A stretch of DNA of 64,000 nt from Thioalkalivibrio sp. ALJ24 (GTDB lineage Bacteria; Pseudomonadota; Gammaproteobacteria; Ectothiorhodospirales; Ectothiorhodospiraceae): positions 124,001 through 188,000 of the forward strand of contig NZ_KB898729.1 in NCBI RefSeq assembly GCF_000377785.1. The letters are read 5' to 3'. Below the pieces are notes generated by a model. The model was not told where the DNA came from. It did not search any database and worked only from the letters and a program-made list of their open reading frames with translations. Position numbers and translations under genes: made by a program. Of the stretch, positions 1-15,960 are shown piece by piece. Numbering within the stretch: position 1 is the first letter of the stretch; each line of letters starts with the position of its first letter.

Positions 1-528
1 GTACCCGTCGCCGAGGGTTCGGAAGAGCTCGAGGCGGTGACCATGATCGATCTGTTCCGCCGCGCGGGGTTCGAGGTGACCGTGGCGGGCCAGTACAACG
101 CCCCGGTCACCTGTTCGCGCGGCACCCGGCTGGTTCCGGATTGCGGTCTGGATGACCTGGGGGACCGGGCCTTCGACCTCATCGCGATCCCGGGTGGCCT
201 GCCGGGCGCGAATCATCTGCGCGATGATGAGCGGCTCATCCGGCGGCTGCGCGATCAGGCCGCGGCCGGTCGACCGTCGGCCGCAATCTGTGCCGCCCCC
301 AAGGTGCTGGCCCGCGCCGGGCTGCTGGAAGGTCGGCGCGCGACCTCGTTTACCGGCGCCCTGGATGGAACCGGTGTGGAATCGACCGGCACGGCGCTGG
401 AGGTCGACGGACCGGTGATTACCGGCCGCGGGCCCGGGGTTGCGATGGATTTCTCTCTGGCCGTGATCGAGGAGCTGGCCGGCCGCGAGACTCGAGAGGC
501 GGTCGAGGGCCCGCTCCTGCGGGCCTGA
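1..528 (+). CDS. DJ-1/PfpI family protein (5' end cut by window)
   Basis: This is the C-terminal part of a DJ-1/ThiJ/PfpI superfamily protein. The reading frame is open from base 1, and the residues before the first ATG at 37 (VPVAEGSEELEAVT) match the conserved N-terminal strand of the YajL/DJ-1 group, so the true start lies upstream of the window. The nucleophile-elbow motif AAICAAPKVLARAGLL is visible, with the reactive Cys at visible residue 97. The family includes protein or nucleotide deglycases and redox-sensing chaperones; the exact activity here cannot be read from sequence. It is followed by a strong bidirectional terminator and faces the leftward gene ending at 613. Confidence 0.88.
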   Translation, partial: VPVAEGSEELEAVTMIDLFRRAGFEVTVAGQYNAPVTCSRGTRLVPDCGLDDLGDRAFDLIAIPGGLPGANHLRDDERLIRRLRDQAAAGRPSAAICAAPKVLARAGLLEGRRATSFTGALDGTGVESTGTALEVDGPVITGRGPGVAMDFSLAVIEELAGRETREAVEGPLLRA

Positions 529-560
529 GGCGGTTCGGACGAACGACGTGTCCGTACATG

Positions 561-589
561 AAAAAGCCCGGCATGGCGCCGGGCTTTTT
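561..589. terminator. Bidirectional rho-independent terminator
   Basis: A perfect 12-bp stem (AAAAAGCCCGGC at 561-572 and GCCGGGCTTTTT at 578-589) encloses a 5-nt loop. The A-run on one side and T-run on the other mean it can stop transcription from both directions. It lies between the converging DJ-1 gene and the small gene ending at 613. Confidence 0.92.
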
Positions 590-612
590 CATGCTGCGGG
601 CTGGCGCGACGC

Positions 613-909
613 TCAGTCGGCGCGGCGCAGAAACGGGCGCTGGCCCGACTGCACGGCCCGCCGGATGAAATCGGCACGGCCGCTCTCACGCTGGTTGACC
701 TCGTCGGCGCACTGCGACGGCTCGTAGGCAGCCGCGGACAGCATCACTTCCAGTTCGGCCACGTCGACCTTGGGCTGGGTCAACTGGTCGGAGGTGACGT
801 TCAGGTGAGGGCCCACCTCCCAGAACATGCGCGGATGCCACATCTTGTTCTGCACCCGCGGCGAATTGAAAAGTTCGACGCAGCGCTGATTGATCTGTTG
901 CTGATCCAT
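613..909 (-). CDS. Conserved-looking small protein of unknown function (98 aa)
   Basis: I do not recognise this protein. It has 98 residues, starts MDQQQINQRCVELFNSP and is polar, with no signal peptide or membrane segment. The start at 909 is preceded by CCGGAGTATTCC, a good ribosome binding site; a longer in-frame extension upstream would be non-coding and lacks such a site. The protein has two cysteines and a Trp/His/Met-rich stretch (KMWHPRMFWEVGPH). It lies just downstream of glmS in the same direction with about 75 bp between, and ends at the bidirectional terminator, so it may be read through from glmS. Confidence 0.72.
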   Translation of the reverse strand: MDQQQINQRCVELFNSPRVQNKMWHPRMFWEVGPHLNVTSDQLTQPKVDVAELEVMLSAAAYEPSQCADEVNQRESGRADFIRRAVQSGQRPFLRRAD

Positions 910-983
910 GGAATACTCCGGTAACGGTTGGCGAATCGGACGGGAATCTAGCGAAGGCGGCGCACCAATACAAGCCGGGAGGG

Positions 984-2834
<1,851 letters not shown>

Positions 2835-2837
2835 GCC

Positions 2838-4235
2838 TCAGCCCTCATGGTTGTTGCCGGACCCCGACGCGCCTTCCTTGCGCGGACGGGACCAGTCATT
2901 GCGGGTGCGCGTCGGCGCGCGTGTGAGTGCCAGCGCACCCGGGGGCACATCCCGGCTGATGGTGGAACCGGCACCGACGGTCGCGCCGTCGCCGATGGCG
3001 ACCGGCGCGACCAGCGCGGTGTTCGAGCCAATGAACGCATCCGCACCGATGTCGGTATGGTGCTTGTTCGCCCCGTCGTAATTGCAGGTGATGGTCCCTG
3101 CGCCGAGATTGGCCCCGGGGCCGACGCGGGCATCACCCACGTAGGTCAGATGGTTCACCTTGGCACCGGCCTCCAGCACGGCATTTTTTACCTCGACGAA
3201 GTTCCCCACACGGGCACCCGTCTGCAGCTCGGCGCCAGGACGCAGGCGCGCGAACGGCCCGACGGTGGCCCCGGCGCCGACGTGCGCACCTTCCAGCACG
3301 CTACAGGCGTCAATCCGCGCTCCGGAATCCACCCGACACTCGCGCAGTACGCAGCCGGGTCCGACCTCCACATCATCTCCCAGGACCACGTCGCCCTCGA
3401 TGACAACATTCACGTCGAGGCGACAATCCGTTCCCACGGTCAGGCTGCCACGGCAGTCGAAGCGGTCCGGATCGGCCAGGGTCAGCCCGGAACGCATCAG
3501 GCGGTCGGCGATCTCCCGCTGCAGGGCACGTTCCTGGTATGCGAGCTGCGCCCGATCGTTGACCCCCAGCACCGCATCCGGATCGGCACTGGCGATCAGT
3601 CCCACGGACTCGCCTTCGGCTCGCGCGTGCGCGACGGTATCGGTGAGGTACCACTCCCGCTCACCACCCGCTGGCGGTTCGCTGGCCACCAGCCATCGTT
3701 GCAGGGCAGCCGCCTCGCCGGCCAGGACGCCGGTATTGATGTGGTTCACCGCCGCCTCCTGCGGATCTGCATCCTTGTCTTCGACGATGCGCTCGAGGTG
3801 GCCCGTTCCGTCCTCGATCAGCCGTCCGTAGCCGCGGGGATCACGTACGCGGGTACCGAGGACGCACAACCGTTCGCCCGACCCGGCGCAGGCTTCGAGA
3901 TCCGCGAGCGGGATGCGTGGCACATCTCCGTAGAGGACGAGAACCCGGGCTCGCTGCGGAATCCCTTCCAGGGCACACATTACGGCATGCCCGGTTCCTC
4001 GGGGGGGTCCTTGATCGACCCAGCGGATGTCCTCACGTGCGGCGAACGCGCTTTTCACCTCCTCGCGGCCATGGCTGACCACCACATGGATGGCCGCAGG
4101 CGACAGGGCATCCGCGCGTTCCAGTACGTGTGCCAGCATTGGCCTCCCACCCAGTGCCTGCAGCACCTTCGGACGGGCCGAGCGCATGCGCGTGCCCTTG
4201 CCGGCGGCCAGGATGATCAGGTGAAGCTCTTCCAT
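2838..4235 (-). CDS. glmU: Bifunctional UDP-GlcNAc pyrophosphorylase / GlcN-1-P acetyltransferase
   Basis: GlmU catalyses the last two steps to UDP-N-acetylglucosamine: acetylation of glucosamine-1-phosphate, then uridylyl transfer. The N-terminal half has the nucleotidyltransferase signature LAAGKGTRMRS (about residues 10-20) and an RPKVLQ segment. The C-terminal half from about residue 255 is a left-handed beta-helix of hexapeptide repeats with the acetyltransferase motifs HLTYVGDARVG and GTITCNYDGANKH. The length of 465 residues is typical (456 in E. coli). It is directly followed by glmS, so flux from fructose-6-phosphate to UDP-GlcNAc is co-encoded apart from glmM. Confidence 0.97.
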   Translation of the reverse strand: MEELHLIILAAGKGTRMRSARPKVLQALGGRPMLAHVLERADALSPAAIHVVVSHGREEVKSAFAAREDIRWVDQGPPRGTGHAVMCALEGIPQRARVLVLYGDVPRIPLADLEACAGSGERLCVLGTRVRDPRGYGRLIEDGTGHLERIVEDKDADPQEAAVNHINTGVLAGEAAALQRWLVASEPPAGGEREWYLTDTVAHARAEGESVGLIASADPDAVLGVNDRAQLAYQERALQREIADRLMRSGLTLADPDRFDCRGSLTVGTDCRLDVNVVIEGDVVLGDDVEVGPGCVLRECRVDSGARIDACSVLEGAHVGAGATVGPFARLRPGAELQTGARVGNFVEVKNAVLEAGAKVNHLTYVGDARVGPGANLGAGTITCNYDGANKHHTDIGADAFIGSNTALVAPVAIGDGATVGAGSTISRDVPPGALALTRAPTRTRNDWSRPRKEGASGSGNNHEG

Positions 4236-4278
4236 GGCGAATGCGCCCCCGGATATTCATGCGGTCCACAAATGACAA

Positions 4279-4298
4279 GGCCGCCCATAAAGGCGGCC
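4279..4298 (-). terminator. Hairpin after atpC, possible weak terminator
   Basis: GGCCGCC (4279-4285) and GGCGGCC (4292-4298) form a 7-bp GC stem with a 6-nt loop between atpC and glmU. On the leftward transcript it is followed by TTGTCATTTGTGG, which is U-rich but not a clean U-run. It may be a partial terminator or attenuator separating the ATP synthase operon from glmU-glmS. Confidence 0.5.
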
Positions 4299-4328
4299 CG
4301 GTCGTACGACGTCATGTGCTGGCCGAGA

Positions 4329-4751
4329 TCAGCGGCCGCGCCGCAGTTTTTCGATCATCTGCAGACGGGCCGCGGCCTCGGCCAGTTCGGCCTGGGCCTT
4401 CGCATAGTCGAAGTCGGCCTTCTTGTCGGCGAGGGCTTCTTCGGCCCGCTTCTTCGCCTCCAGTGCCTCGGCCTCGTCGAGGTCCTTGGCCCGCACCGCG
4501 GTGTCGGCCAGGACGGTGACGTGGCGCGGCTGCACCTCCATCAGGCCACCGGACACGAATACCGGCTGCGGTTCCGCCCCTTCCTTTTCCTTGATGCGCA
4601 GTTCGCCCGGGTTCAGACGAACCAGCATCTGAAGGTGGCCGGCGTAGACGCCGACCTCGCCTTCTTCCGCCGGAGCGGCGATCATCTCGGCGGTCCCGGA
4701 GTAGATCGACTCCTCCGCGGAGACCACGTCCACATGCATTGTCATTGCCAT
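4329..4751 (-). CDS. atpC: F1Fo ATP synthase epsilon subunit
   Basis: The epsilon subunit is part of the F1 central stalk and regulates ATP hydrolysis. The protein (140 aa) starts MAMTMHVDVVSAEESIYSG and contains the family-typical AEEGEVGVYAGHLQMLVRLNPGELRI stretch in its N-terminal beta-sandwich. The C-terminal part (about residues 90-140) is the predicted two-helix inhibitory domain, rich in Ala, Glu and Lys. It lies 12 bp after atpD and is the last gene of the atpIBEFHAGDC operon. Confidence 0.96.
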   Translation of the reverse strand: MAMTMHVDVVSAEESIYSGTAEMIAAPAEEGEVGVYAGHLQMLVRLNPGELRIKEKEGAEPQPVFVSGGLMEVQPRHVTVLADTAVRAKDLDEAEALEAKKRAEEALADKKADFDYAKAQAELAEAAARLQMIEKLRRGR

Positions 4752-4763
4752 GACAGGCGCTCC

Positions 4764-6152
<1,389 letters not shown>

Positions 6153-6195
6153 CTAAGTCGTAATTCTTGCCGCGTCGGGCCGGCCGTCGGGGTCA

Positions 6196-7056
6196 CTAGA
6201 CCGCCGCGGCGCCGCTGACGATCTCGGAGATTTCCTGGGTGATCGCCGCCTGGCGTGCCTTGTTGTAAACCAGCTGAAGGTCCTTGATCATGGTGCCGGC
6301 GTTGTCGGAGGCGGCCTTCATCGCCACCATCCGCGCGGCCATCTCGCAGGCCACATTCTCGACCACCGCCTGATAGATCAGGGATTCCACGTAGCGCTCG
6401 ACGAGGGTGTCGAGCACCTCGTAGGGCTCCGGCTCGTAGATGTAGTCCCAGTGATACTCGAGCTCGTTCTCGGTGCTCGGTGCCGTCGGCAGCAACTGGG
6501 TGACCTGCGGCTTCTGCGTCATGGTGTTGACGAACTTGTTCTCCAGCAGCACCACCCGGTCGATCTTCTCCTCGCGGAAATCATCGAGCAGGACCTTGAC
6601 CGTACCGATCAGATCGGACAGGTGCGGGCGGTCACCGAGATCGGTCGACTGAGCGACGATGTTGCCGCCCAGACGCCGGAAGAACTGCAGGCCCTTGTTG
6701 CCGAACACGCAGAGATCGACCTCGACCCCTTCGTCGCGGTAGCGCCGCATCTCGCTCACGGCCTGTTTGAACAGGTTCGTGTTGAGCCCGCCGCACAGTC
6801 CACGATCGGTCGACACCACGATCATGGCCACGCGCTTGACCTCGCGCTCGACCATGAACGGGTGCCGGTATTCGGCATTGGCCATCGCCACATGCCCGAT
6901 CACGTCACGGATCTTCTCCGCGTACGGCCGGGACTCCTGCATGCGGTCCTGGGCCTTGCGCATCTTGGACGCGGCCACCATCTCCATGGCCTTGGTGATC
7001 TTCTGAGTATTCTGGATACTCTTGATCTGCGTCCGGATCTCCTTTGTGCCCGCCAT
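6196..7056 (-). CDS. atpG: F1Fo ATP synthase gamma subunit
   Basis: The gamma subunit forms the rotating central shaft of F1. The 286-residue protein starts [26 protein letters not shown], the conserved N-terminal helix, and contains [10 protein letters not shown] at about residue 85. The C-terminal helix, ending in [18 protein letters not shown], pairs with the N-terminal helix in a coiled coil. It lies between atpA (12 bp upstream) and atpD in the standard order. Confidence 0.97.
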   Translation of the reverse strand: MAGTKEIRTQIKSIQNTQKITKAMEMVAASKMRKAQDRMQESRPYAEKIRDVIGHVAMANAEYRHPFMVEREVKRVAMIVVSTDRGLCGGLNTNLFKQAVSEMRRYRDEGVEVDLCVFGNKGLQFFRRLGGNIVAQSTDLGDRPHLSDLIGTVKVLLDDFREEKIDRVVLLENKFVNTMTQKPQVTQLLPTAPSTENELEYHWDYIYEPEPYEVLDTLVERYVESLIYQAVVENVACEMAARMVAMKAASDNAGTMIKDLQLVYNKARQAAITQEISEIVSGAAAV

Positions 7057-7068
7057 TGCGCGCCCCCG

Positions 7069-8610
<1,542 letters not shown>

Positions 8611-8622
8611 GATAATTTCCTC

Positions 8623-9159
8623 TTAGCGACTCAAATTGGCAGCCAGGCGGTCCAGCTGGCCTCGCACGGAGCCGTCGATGACCAGGTCGCCGGCGCGGAT
8701 GATGGCCCCTCCAAGCAGGGAGCTGTCGACCGAGGAGGTCAGGGACACCTCGCGGCCGAGCCGCTCGGACAGCGCCTTGTGGATCTCTTTCTCCTGCGCC
8801 TGGGTAAGTTTGCGGAACGCGATGACCTCGGCCTCGACGCGGCTCTCGGCTTCGGCCTTGAGCTCGTTGAAGGCCTTGCTGACCGCTGGCAGCGTCGGCA
8901 GGCGACCGTTTTCGCCCAGCAGACGCACGAGGTTGATTACGCCGTTGTTGAGCTTGCCCTCGGCGATATCCAGGACCAGCTGGGCACGCTGTTCCCGCGG
9001 GACCCGGGGGTTCGAGAGGAGATCGTGCATCCGGGAGTCACTGGCGATCGCCGCCAGCAACTCCAGCTGCTCGGCCCAGCCGGCGAGGTCGTTTTCCTCG
9101 CGGGCCCGCTCGAAAGCGGCGCGGGCGTAGGGTCGGGCTACCGAAATCAGGTCTGACAT
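8623..9159 (-). CDS. atpH: F1Fo ATP synthase delta subunit
   Basis: The delta subunit joins the peripheral stalk to the top of F1. The 178-residue protein starts MSDLISVARPYARAAFERA, the family N-terminal signature, and ends with the conserved LLGGAIIRAGDLVIDGSVRG segment followed by a short helix. It starts 9 bp after atpF stops. Its size matches E. coli AtpH (177 aa). Confidence 0.97.
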   Translation of the reverse strand: MSDLISVARPYARAAFERAREENDLAGWAEQLELLAAIASDSRMHDLLSNPRVPREQRAQLVLDIAEGKLNNGVINLVRLLGENGRLPTLPAVSKAFNELKAEAESRVEAEVIAFRKLTQAQEKEIHKALSERLGREVSLTSSVDSSLLGGAIIRAGDLVIDGSVRGQLDRLAANLSR

Positions 9160-9168
9160 AGCCTCTCC

Positions 9169-9639
9169 TTACAGCTTGGCGGCGAGCTTCTTGAGAAGTT
9201 CGCCGTGCGCCTTGGCGTCAATCTCCTTGGCCAGGATCTGCTCGGCACCGGAGACCGCCAGCTGGGAGACCTGCTTGCGCAGCTCTTCCTTCGCCCGGTT
9301 GAGCTCCTGCTCGGCTTCGGCCTGCGCCGATTCCTTGATGCGCTCCCCTTCCTCGCGGGCGCTGGTACGGGCTTCCTCGACAAGCTCGTTGGCACGCTTC
9401 TGGGCGGAGGCGACGATGTCGTTGGCCTGCTGCTTGGCCTCCTTGATGACCTCGGTCGCACGCTCCTGGGCCAGCTCCTGTTCCTTCTCGCCGCGTTCGG
9501 CGGCCGCGAGGCCGTCGGCGATCTTCTTGCGCCGCGCCTCCAGGGCCTGGGTCAGCGGCGGCCAGACGAATCGCATGGTGAACCATACGAAAACGCTGAA
9601 GGCCAGCAGCTGCCCGATGATGGTGAGATTGATATTCAT
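9169..9639 (-). CDS. atpF: F1Fo ATP synthase subunit b
   Basis: Subunit b forms the dimeric peripheral stalk. The 156-residue protein has one N-terminal membrane helix (about residues 4-26, [20 protein letters not shown]) and then a long charged, Ala/Glu-rich helix consistent with a right-handed coiled coil. Its length equals that of E. coli AtpF. Only one b-type gene is present, so the stalk should be a homodimer, not the b/b' heterodimer of phototrophs. Confidence 0.97.
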   Translation of the reverse strand: MNINLTIIGQLLAFSVFVWFTMRFVWPPLTQALEARRKKIADGLAAAERGEKEQELAQERATEVIKEAKQQANDIVASAQKRANELVEEARTSAREEGERIKESAQAEAEQELNRAKEELRKQVSQLAVSGAEQILAKEIDAKAHGELLKKLAAKL

Positions 9640-9692
9640 CCTGCTACCTCAGGTTGACGAGTGGTGAGGGATCCTCGTGACTCGATCAGCCC

Positions 9693-9974
<282 letters not shown>

Positions 9975-9977
9975 TTA

Positions 9978-11238
<1,261 letters not shown>

Positions 11239-11319
11239 AACCCACCCCTCTCCGGAAAATTGCGCGCAGTATAAGTGGGCCCTTAAGGGAGGTCAACGCG
11301 AGGGCCGGGGCACCGCCGG

Positions 11320-12174
11320 CTACTGGATATGTGACAGGATCCCGTCCAGTTCGTCCAGCGAGTTGTATTCGATCACCAGTTTGCCCTTGCCCTGGCGGTT
11401 GTAGCGAACCTGCACCGGAGCACCCAGGGTATCGGCGAGGCGGCTCTCCAGCTGGCGGATCTCCGGAGGGGGTTCGCTGCTGCGCGGGGTCTCGTCGGGC
11501 TGCTGTTCGAGCGTGCGGCGGACCAGCTGCTCGGTCGCGCGCACCGACAGGCCCCGCTTGATCACGCGCTCGGCGACGGCGGGCTGGTCGTCAGCGGGCA
11601 GGGCGAGCAGGGAACGCGCGTGGCCCATCTCCAGGCGGCCCTCGTCCACGTGGACCTTGACCGCGTCGTGCAGGTCAAGCAGCCGCAGCAGGTTGGTGAC
11701 CGCAGTGCGCGACCTGCCCACCGCGGTGGCGGCGTCCTGGTGGGTCAGTTCGAATTCCCCGATCAGGCGCTGGATGGCACTGGCCTCCTCCAGCGGATTG
11801 AGGTTCTCGCGCTGGATGTTCTCGATCAGGGCCATTGCCGCGGCGGCCTGATCGGGGATCTCGCGAATCACTGCGGGCACGGTCTCCAAGCCGGCCTGCT
11901 GGGCGGCCCGCCAGCGCCGTTCGCCGGCGATCAGCTCGTAGCCGTCGTCCACCGGGCGTACCACCACGGGCTGGACAATGCCCTGCGAACGGATGGACTC
12001 CGTGAGCTCCGCCAGCGCCTCTTCGGAGATCCGGCCGCGCGGCTGATAGCGGCCGCGGCGGACACGTTCGACCGGGAGCTGTTCCAGGCGATCGTCGTCG
12101 CCGGGTTCCTCGGAGGCGCCGCTGAGCAGCGCGTCGATCCCGCGTCCGAGTCGTCCACTGTTTCGTCTCGCCAT
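11320..12174 (-). CDS. parB: Chromosome partitioning protein ParB (CTPase, parS-binding)
   Basis: ParB binds parS sites near the origin, spreads as a CTP-dependent clamp and guides segregation with ParA. The 284-residue protein starts MARRNSGRLGRGIDALL, the ParA-interacting N-terminal helix; the start at 12174 is chosen for this match over a longer upstream frame. The CTP-binding motifs GERRWRA (residues 84-90) and ENIQRENLNP (118-127) are intact. A helix-turn-helix follows at about 143-166, and the C-terminal dimerisation domain ends the protein. Its likely sites are the two parS sequences in recF, about 11.5 kb away. Confidence 0.96.
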   Translation of the reverse strand: MARRNSGRLGRGIDALLSGASEEPGDDDRLEQLPVERVRRGRYQPRGRISEEALAELTESIRSQGIVQPVVVRPVDDGYELIAGERRWRAAQQAGLETVPAVIREIPDQAAAAMALIENIQRENLNPLEEASAIQRLIGEFELTHQDAATAVGRSRTAVTNLLRLLDLHDAVKVHVDEGRLEMGHARSLLALPADDQPAVAERVIKRGLSVRATEQLVRRTLEQQPDETPRSSEPPPEIRQLESRLADTLGAPVQVRYNRQGKGKLVIEYNSLDELDGILSHIQ

Positions 12175-12199
12175 GATATCGATCCTGCCTGGGGATGAA

Positions 12200-12955
12200 T
12201 CAGCGCCGCAGCAGCTCGCCGGCCAGGGCGAGATACGCGACGGCGCCGCGCGAGGACGCATCATACAACAGCGCAGGCTGGCCGAAGCTCGGAGCCTCGG
12301 CGAGACGGACGTTGCGCGGGATTACGGTATTGTACACACGGTCGCCGAAATAGTCGGTCAGCTGTTCGGAGACATCCCCGGCGAGACGGTTGCGGGCGTC
12401 GAACATGGTCCGCAGCAGGCCGGAAATGCGCAGGCGGGGGTTGGGCCCGCGCTGGATACTCTCGATGGTGCGCATCAGCGCGGTGAGGCCCTCCAGCGCG
12501 TAGTACTCGCACTGCATCGGGATGACCACGCCGTCGGCGGCAACAAGGCCGTTGACGGTCAGCAGGTTGAGCGAAGGCGGACAGTCGACCAGGACATAAT
12601 CCCAGCGGCCGCGAGCCTCGGCCAGCGCACGCTGCAGACGGTATTCGCGCCCGTCCTCCTCCATCAACCGCACCTCCGCCACCGTCAGGTCGCCATTGGC
12701 CGGGATCAGGTCGAAGCCCGATTCCACTCGCTGCACCGCGTCGTCCAGCCTGACCTCGCCGAGCAGGACTTCGCAGCTGGTGGGCACATCGGCATGCTTG
12801 TCCTGACCGGAACCGGTGGTCGCGTTGCCCTGCGGATCCATGTCGACCACCAGCACGGAGCGGCCCAGCCGCGCGAGCGAAGCGGCGAGGTTCACGCAGG
12901 TCGTCGTCTTGCCGACGCCGCCTTTCTGGTTGGTGATCGCGAGGGTTTCGGTCAC
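12200..12955 (-). CDS. parA: Chromosome partitioning ATPase ParA (Soj)
   Basis: ParA is the P-loop ATPase that binds the nucleoid and moves ParB-parS complexes. The deviant Walker A motif KGGVGKTT is at residues 11-18, with DMDPQGNAT and VDCPPSL further on. At 251 residues it is the short chromosomal type without an N-terminal DNA-binding domain. The GTG start at 12955 is chosen because [16 protein letters not shown] is the family N-terminus and because it overlaps the rsmG stop as GTGA, indicating translational coupling. A longer upstream frame is the shadow of rsmG. Confidence 0.95.
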   Translation of the reverse strand: MTETLAITNQKGGVGKTTTCVNLAASLARLGRSVLVVDMDPQGNATTGSGQDKHADVPTSCEVLLGEVRLDDAVQRVESGFDLIPANGDLTVAEVRLMEEDGREYRLQRALAEARGRWDYVLVDCPPSLNLLTVNGLVAADGVVIPMQCEYYALEGLTALMRTIESIQRGPNPRLRISGLLRTMFDARNRLAGDVSEQLTDYFGDRVYNTVIPRNVRLAEAPSFGQPALLYDASSRGAVAYLALAGELLRR

Positions 12956-13600
12956 GGCGCGGCTCTCTCGATGATGGCGATATGACGGGGGGCGTGCTCG
13001 CCCGGAATGGTAACCGGCTCGACCGCATGATACGACCACGGGTCGGGCAGCGCTTCGCGCGCGCGGTCCGCCGGGCCGAGCATCGCCAGCACGTGGCCGC
13101 CGGGGGCCACCAGATGGCCGGCCCGCTCGAGGGTCTCGCGCGGGGACTTGAAGGCCCGCGAGATCAGGGTGTCGCAGAGGGCCTCGGGGGCGAAATCCTC
13201 GATTCGCCGATGCTGCGCCTCGGCGTTGGCGAGATGCAGCAGGCCGATCACGTGGCGCAGGAAACGCACGCGCTTGGCCGCGCTGTCCAGCAGACAGTAG
13301 TGGCGGGCGGCCGCCTCGGAATCGGTCGGGGAGTGGGCGTCGGCGATGGCCAGGATCAGCCCCGGCAGTCCGGCCCCGGTTCCGACATCGAGGATGCGGG
13401 TACCACGCAGCCACGGACGCAAGCTCAGGCTGTCGAGGATATGGCGCGAGACCATCTGCCCGGGATCCCGCACGGCGCTCAGATTGTGCACCCGGTTCCA
13501 GCGTTCCAGCTGGATCAGCCAGGTCACCAGGGCGTCAATCGCGGACTCGCTCAGCCCCGCATCGTCGGCATGCTGCGCGAGCTCGGCACGCCAGGTCGCC

Positions 13601-13611
<11 letters not shown>
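12952..13611 (-). CDS. rsmG: 16S rRNA (guanine527-N7)-methyltransferase
   Basis: RsmG (GidB) methylates G527 of 16S rRNA using S-adenosylmethionine. The SAM-binding loop [10 protein letters not shown] lies at residues 75-84, and an N-terminal helical part contains [13 protein letters not shown], both typical. The 219-residue length is close to E. coli RsmG (207). The gene overlaps mnmG by 11 bp upstream and parA by 4 bp downstream, which suggests tight coupling in an mnmG-rsmG-parA-parB unit. Confidence 0.95.
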
Positions 13612-15478
<1,867 letters not shown>

Positions 15479-15960
15479 GTTCCCGGTACTTCCCGGTCCG
15501 TGCCCGGACCTCCTGCGTTGCAAAGCCGAAGTTTAGCAGCTGGCCCGCCGCGCCCGAAGTGACCCCGGCGCCCGGGGGTGTCAGCGGGAAGTTCGGCAGG
15601 GTCAGGGCCGGAAAGAAGGCGTAGCCGGCGGCCAGTGCGGATTCCAGCTCGGTTTTGATGATGGAGCGCGCCACGGCATAGATGACCAACCGGATCGCCA
15701 CCAGCAAGGCAAGCCGCTACAAGGTACCGCAATCGCTTCTTTCTCCGCGACAGGGCCACAATAGCGCAGGGCCGGCCGGATGCGCTGGCAGATGGAATCG
15801 CCGCGGGGATCCTGAAAATCGGGTGCGTGCCCGCCGCCATGGATCAGATCGGGCAGCGAATCAGTCCGGATCTGTTCATGGTGCGGAGACGGGTCGACAG
15901 CCATGTTGCAGTCCTTCCCGGATTGCCGTCGCAGGGCGGGGTACGGACCCGCAGCGGCCG
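15479..15960. other. Gene-poor 482-bp interval between mnmE and mnmG
   Basis: No recognisable gene or RNA is seen here. On the minus strand a short frame begins at 15904 with a strong ribosome binding site, and a second frame overlaps it with a hydrophobic, high-GC3 stretch (see the separate entry). A GC-rich imperfect inverted repeat (ACCCCGGCGCCCGGGGGT, about 15562-15579) precedes mnmG. The mnmG promoter is expected in this interval, but no convincing -35/-10 pair stands out. Confidence 0.6.
15602..15904 (-). pseudogene. Possible short or frameshifted gene of unknown function
   Basis: A 100-codon frame starts with ATG at 15904 preceded by GGGAAGGACTGCAAC, a strong ribosome binding site. 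Its first about 60 residues (MAVDPSPHHEQIRTDSLPD...) are polar, but the rest is Trp/Ser/Pro-rich and looks out of frame. In the neighbouring frame from about 15715 downward the same DNA reads LLVAIRLVIYAVARSIIKTE and then LESALAAGYAFFPALTLPNF, which is hydrophobic with mostly G/C third bases. This suggests a gene broken by one frameshift near 15715, or a sequencing error, or chance. I recognise no family. Confidence 0.3.
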
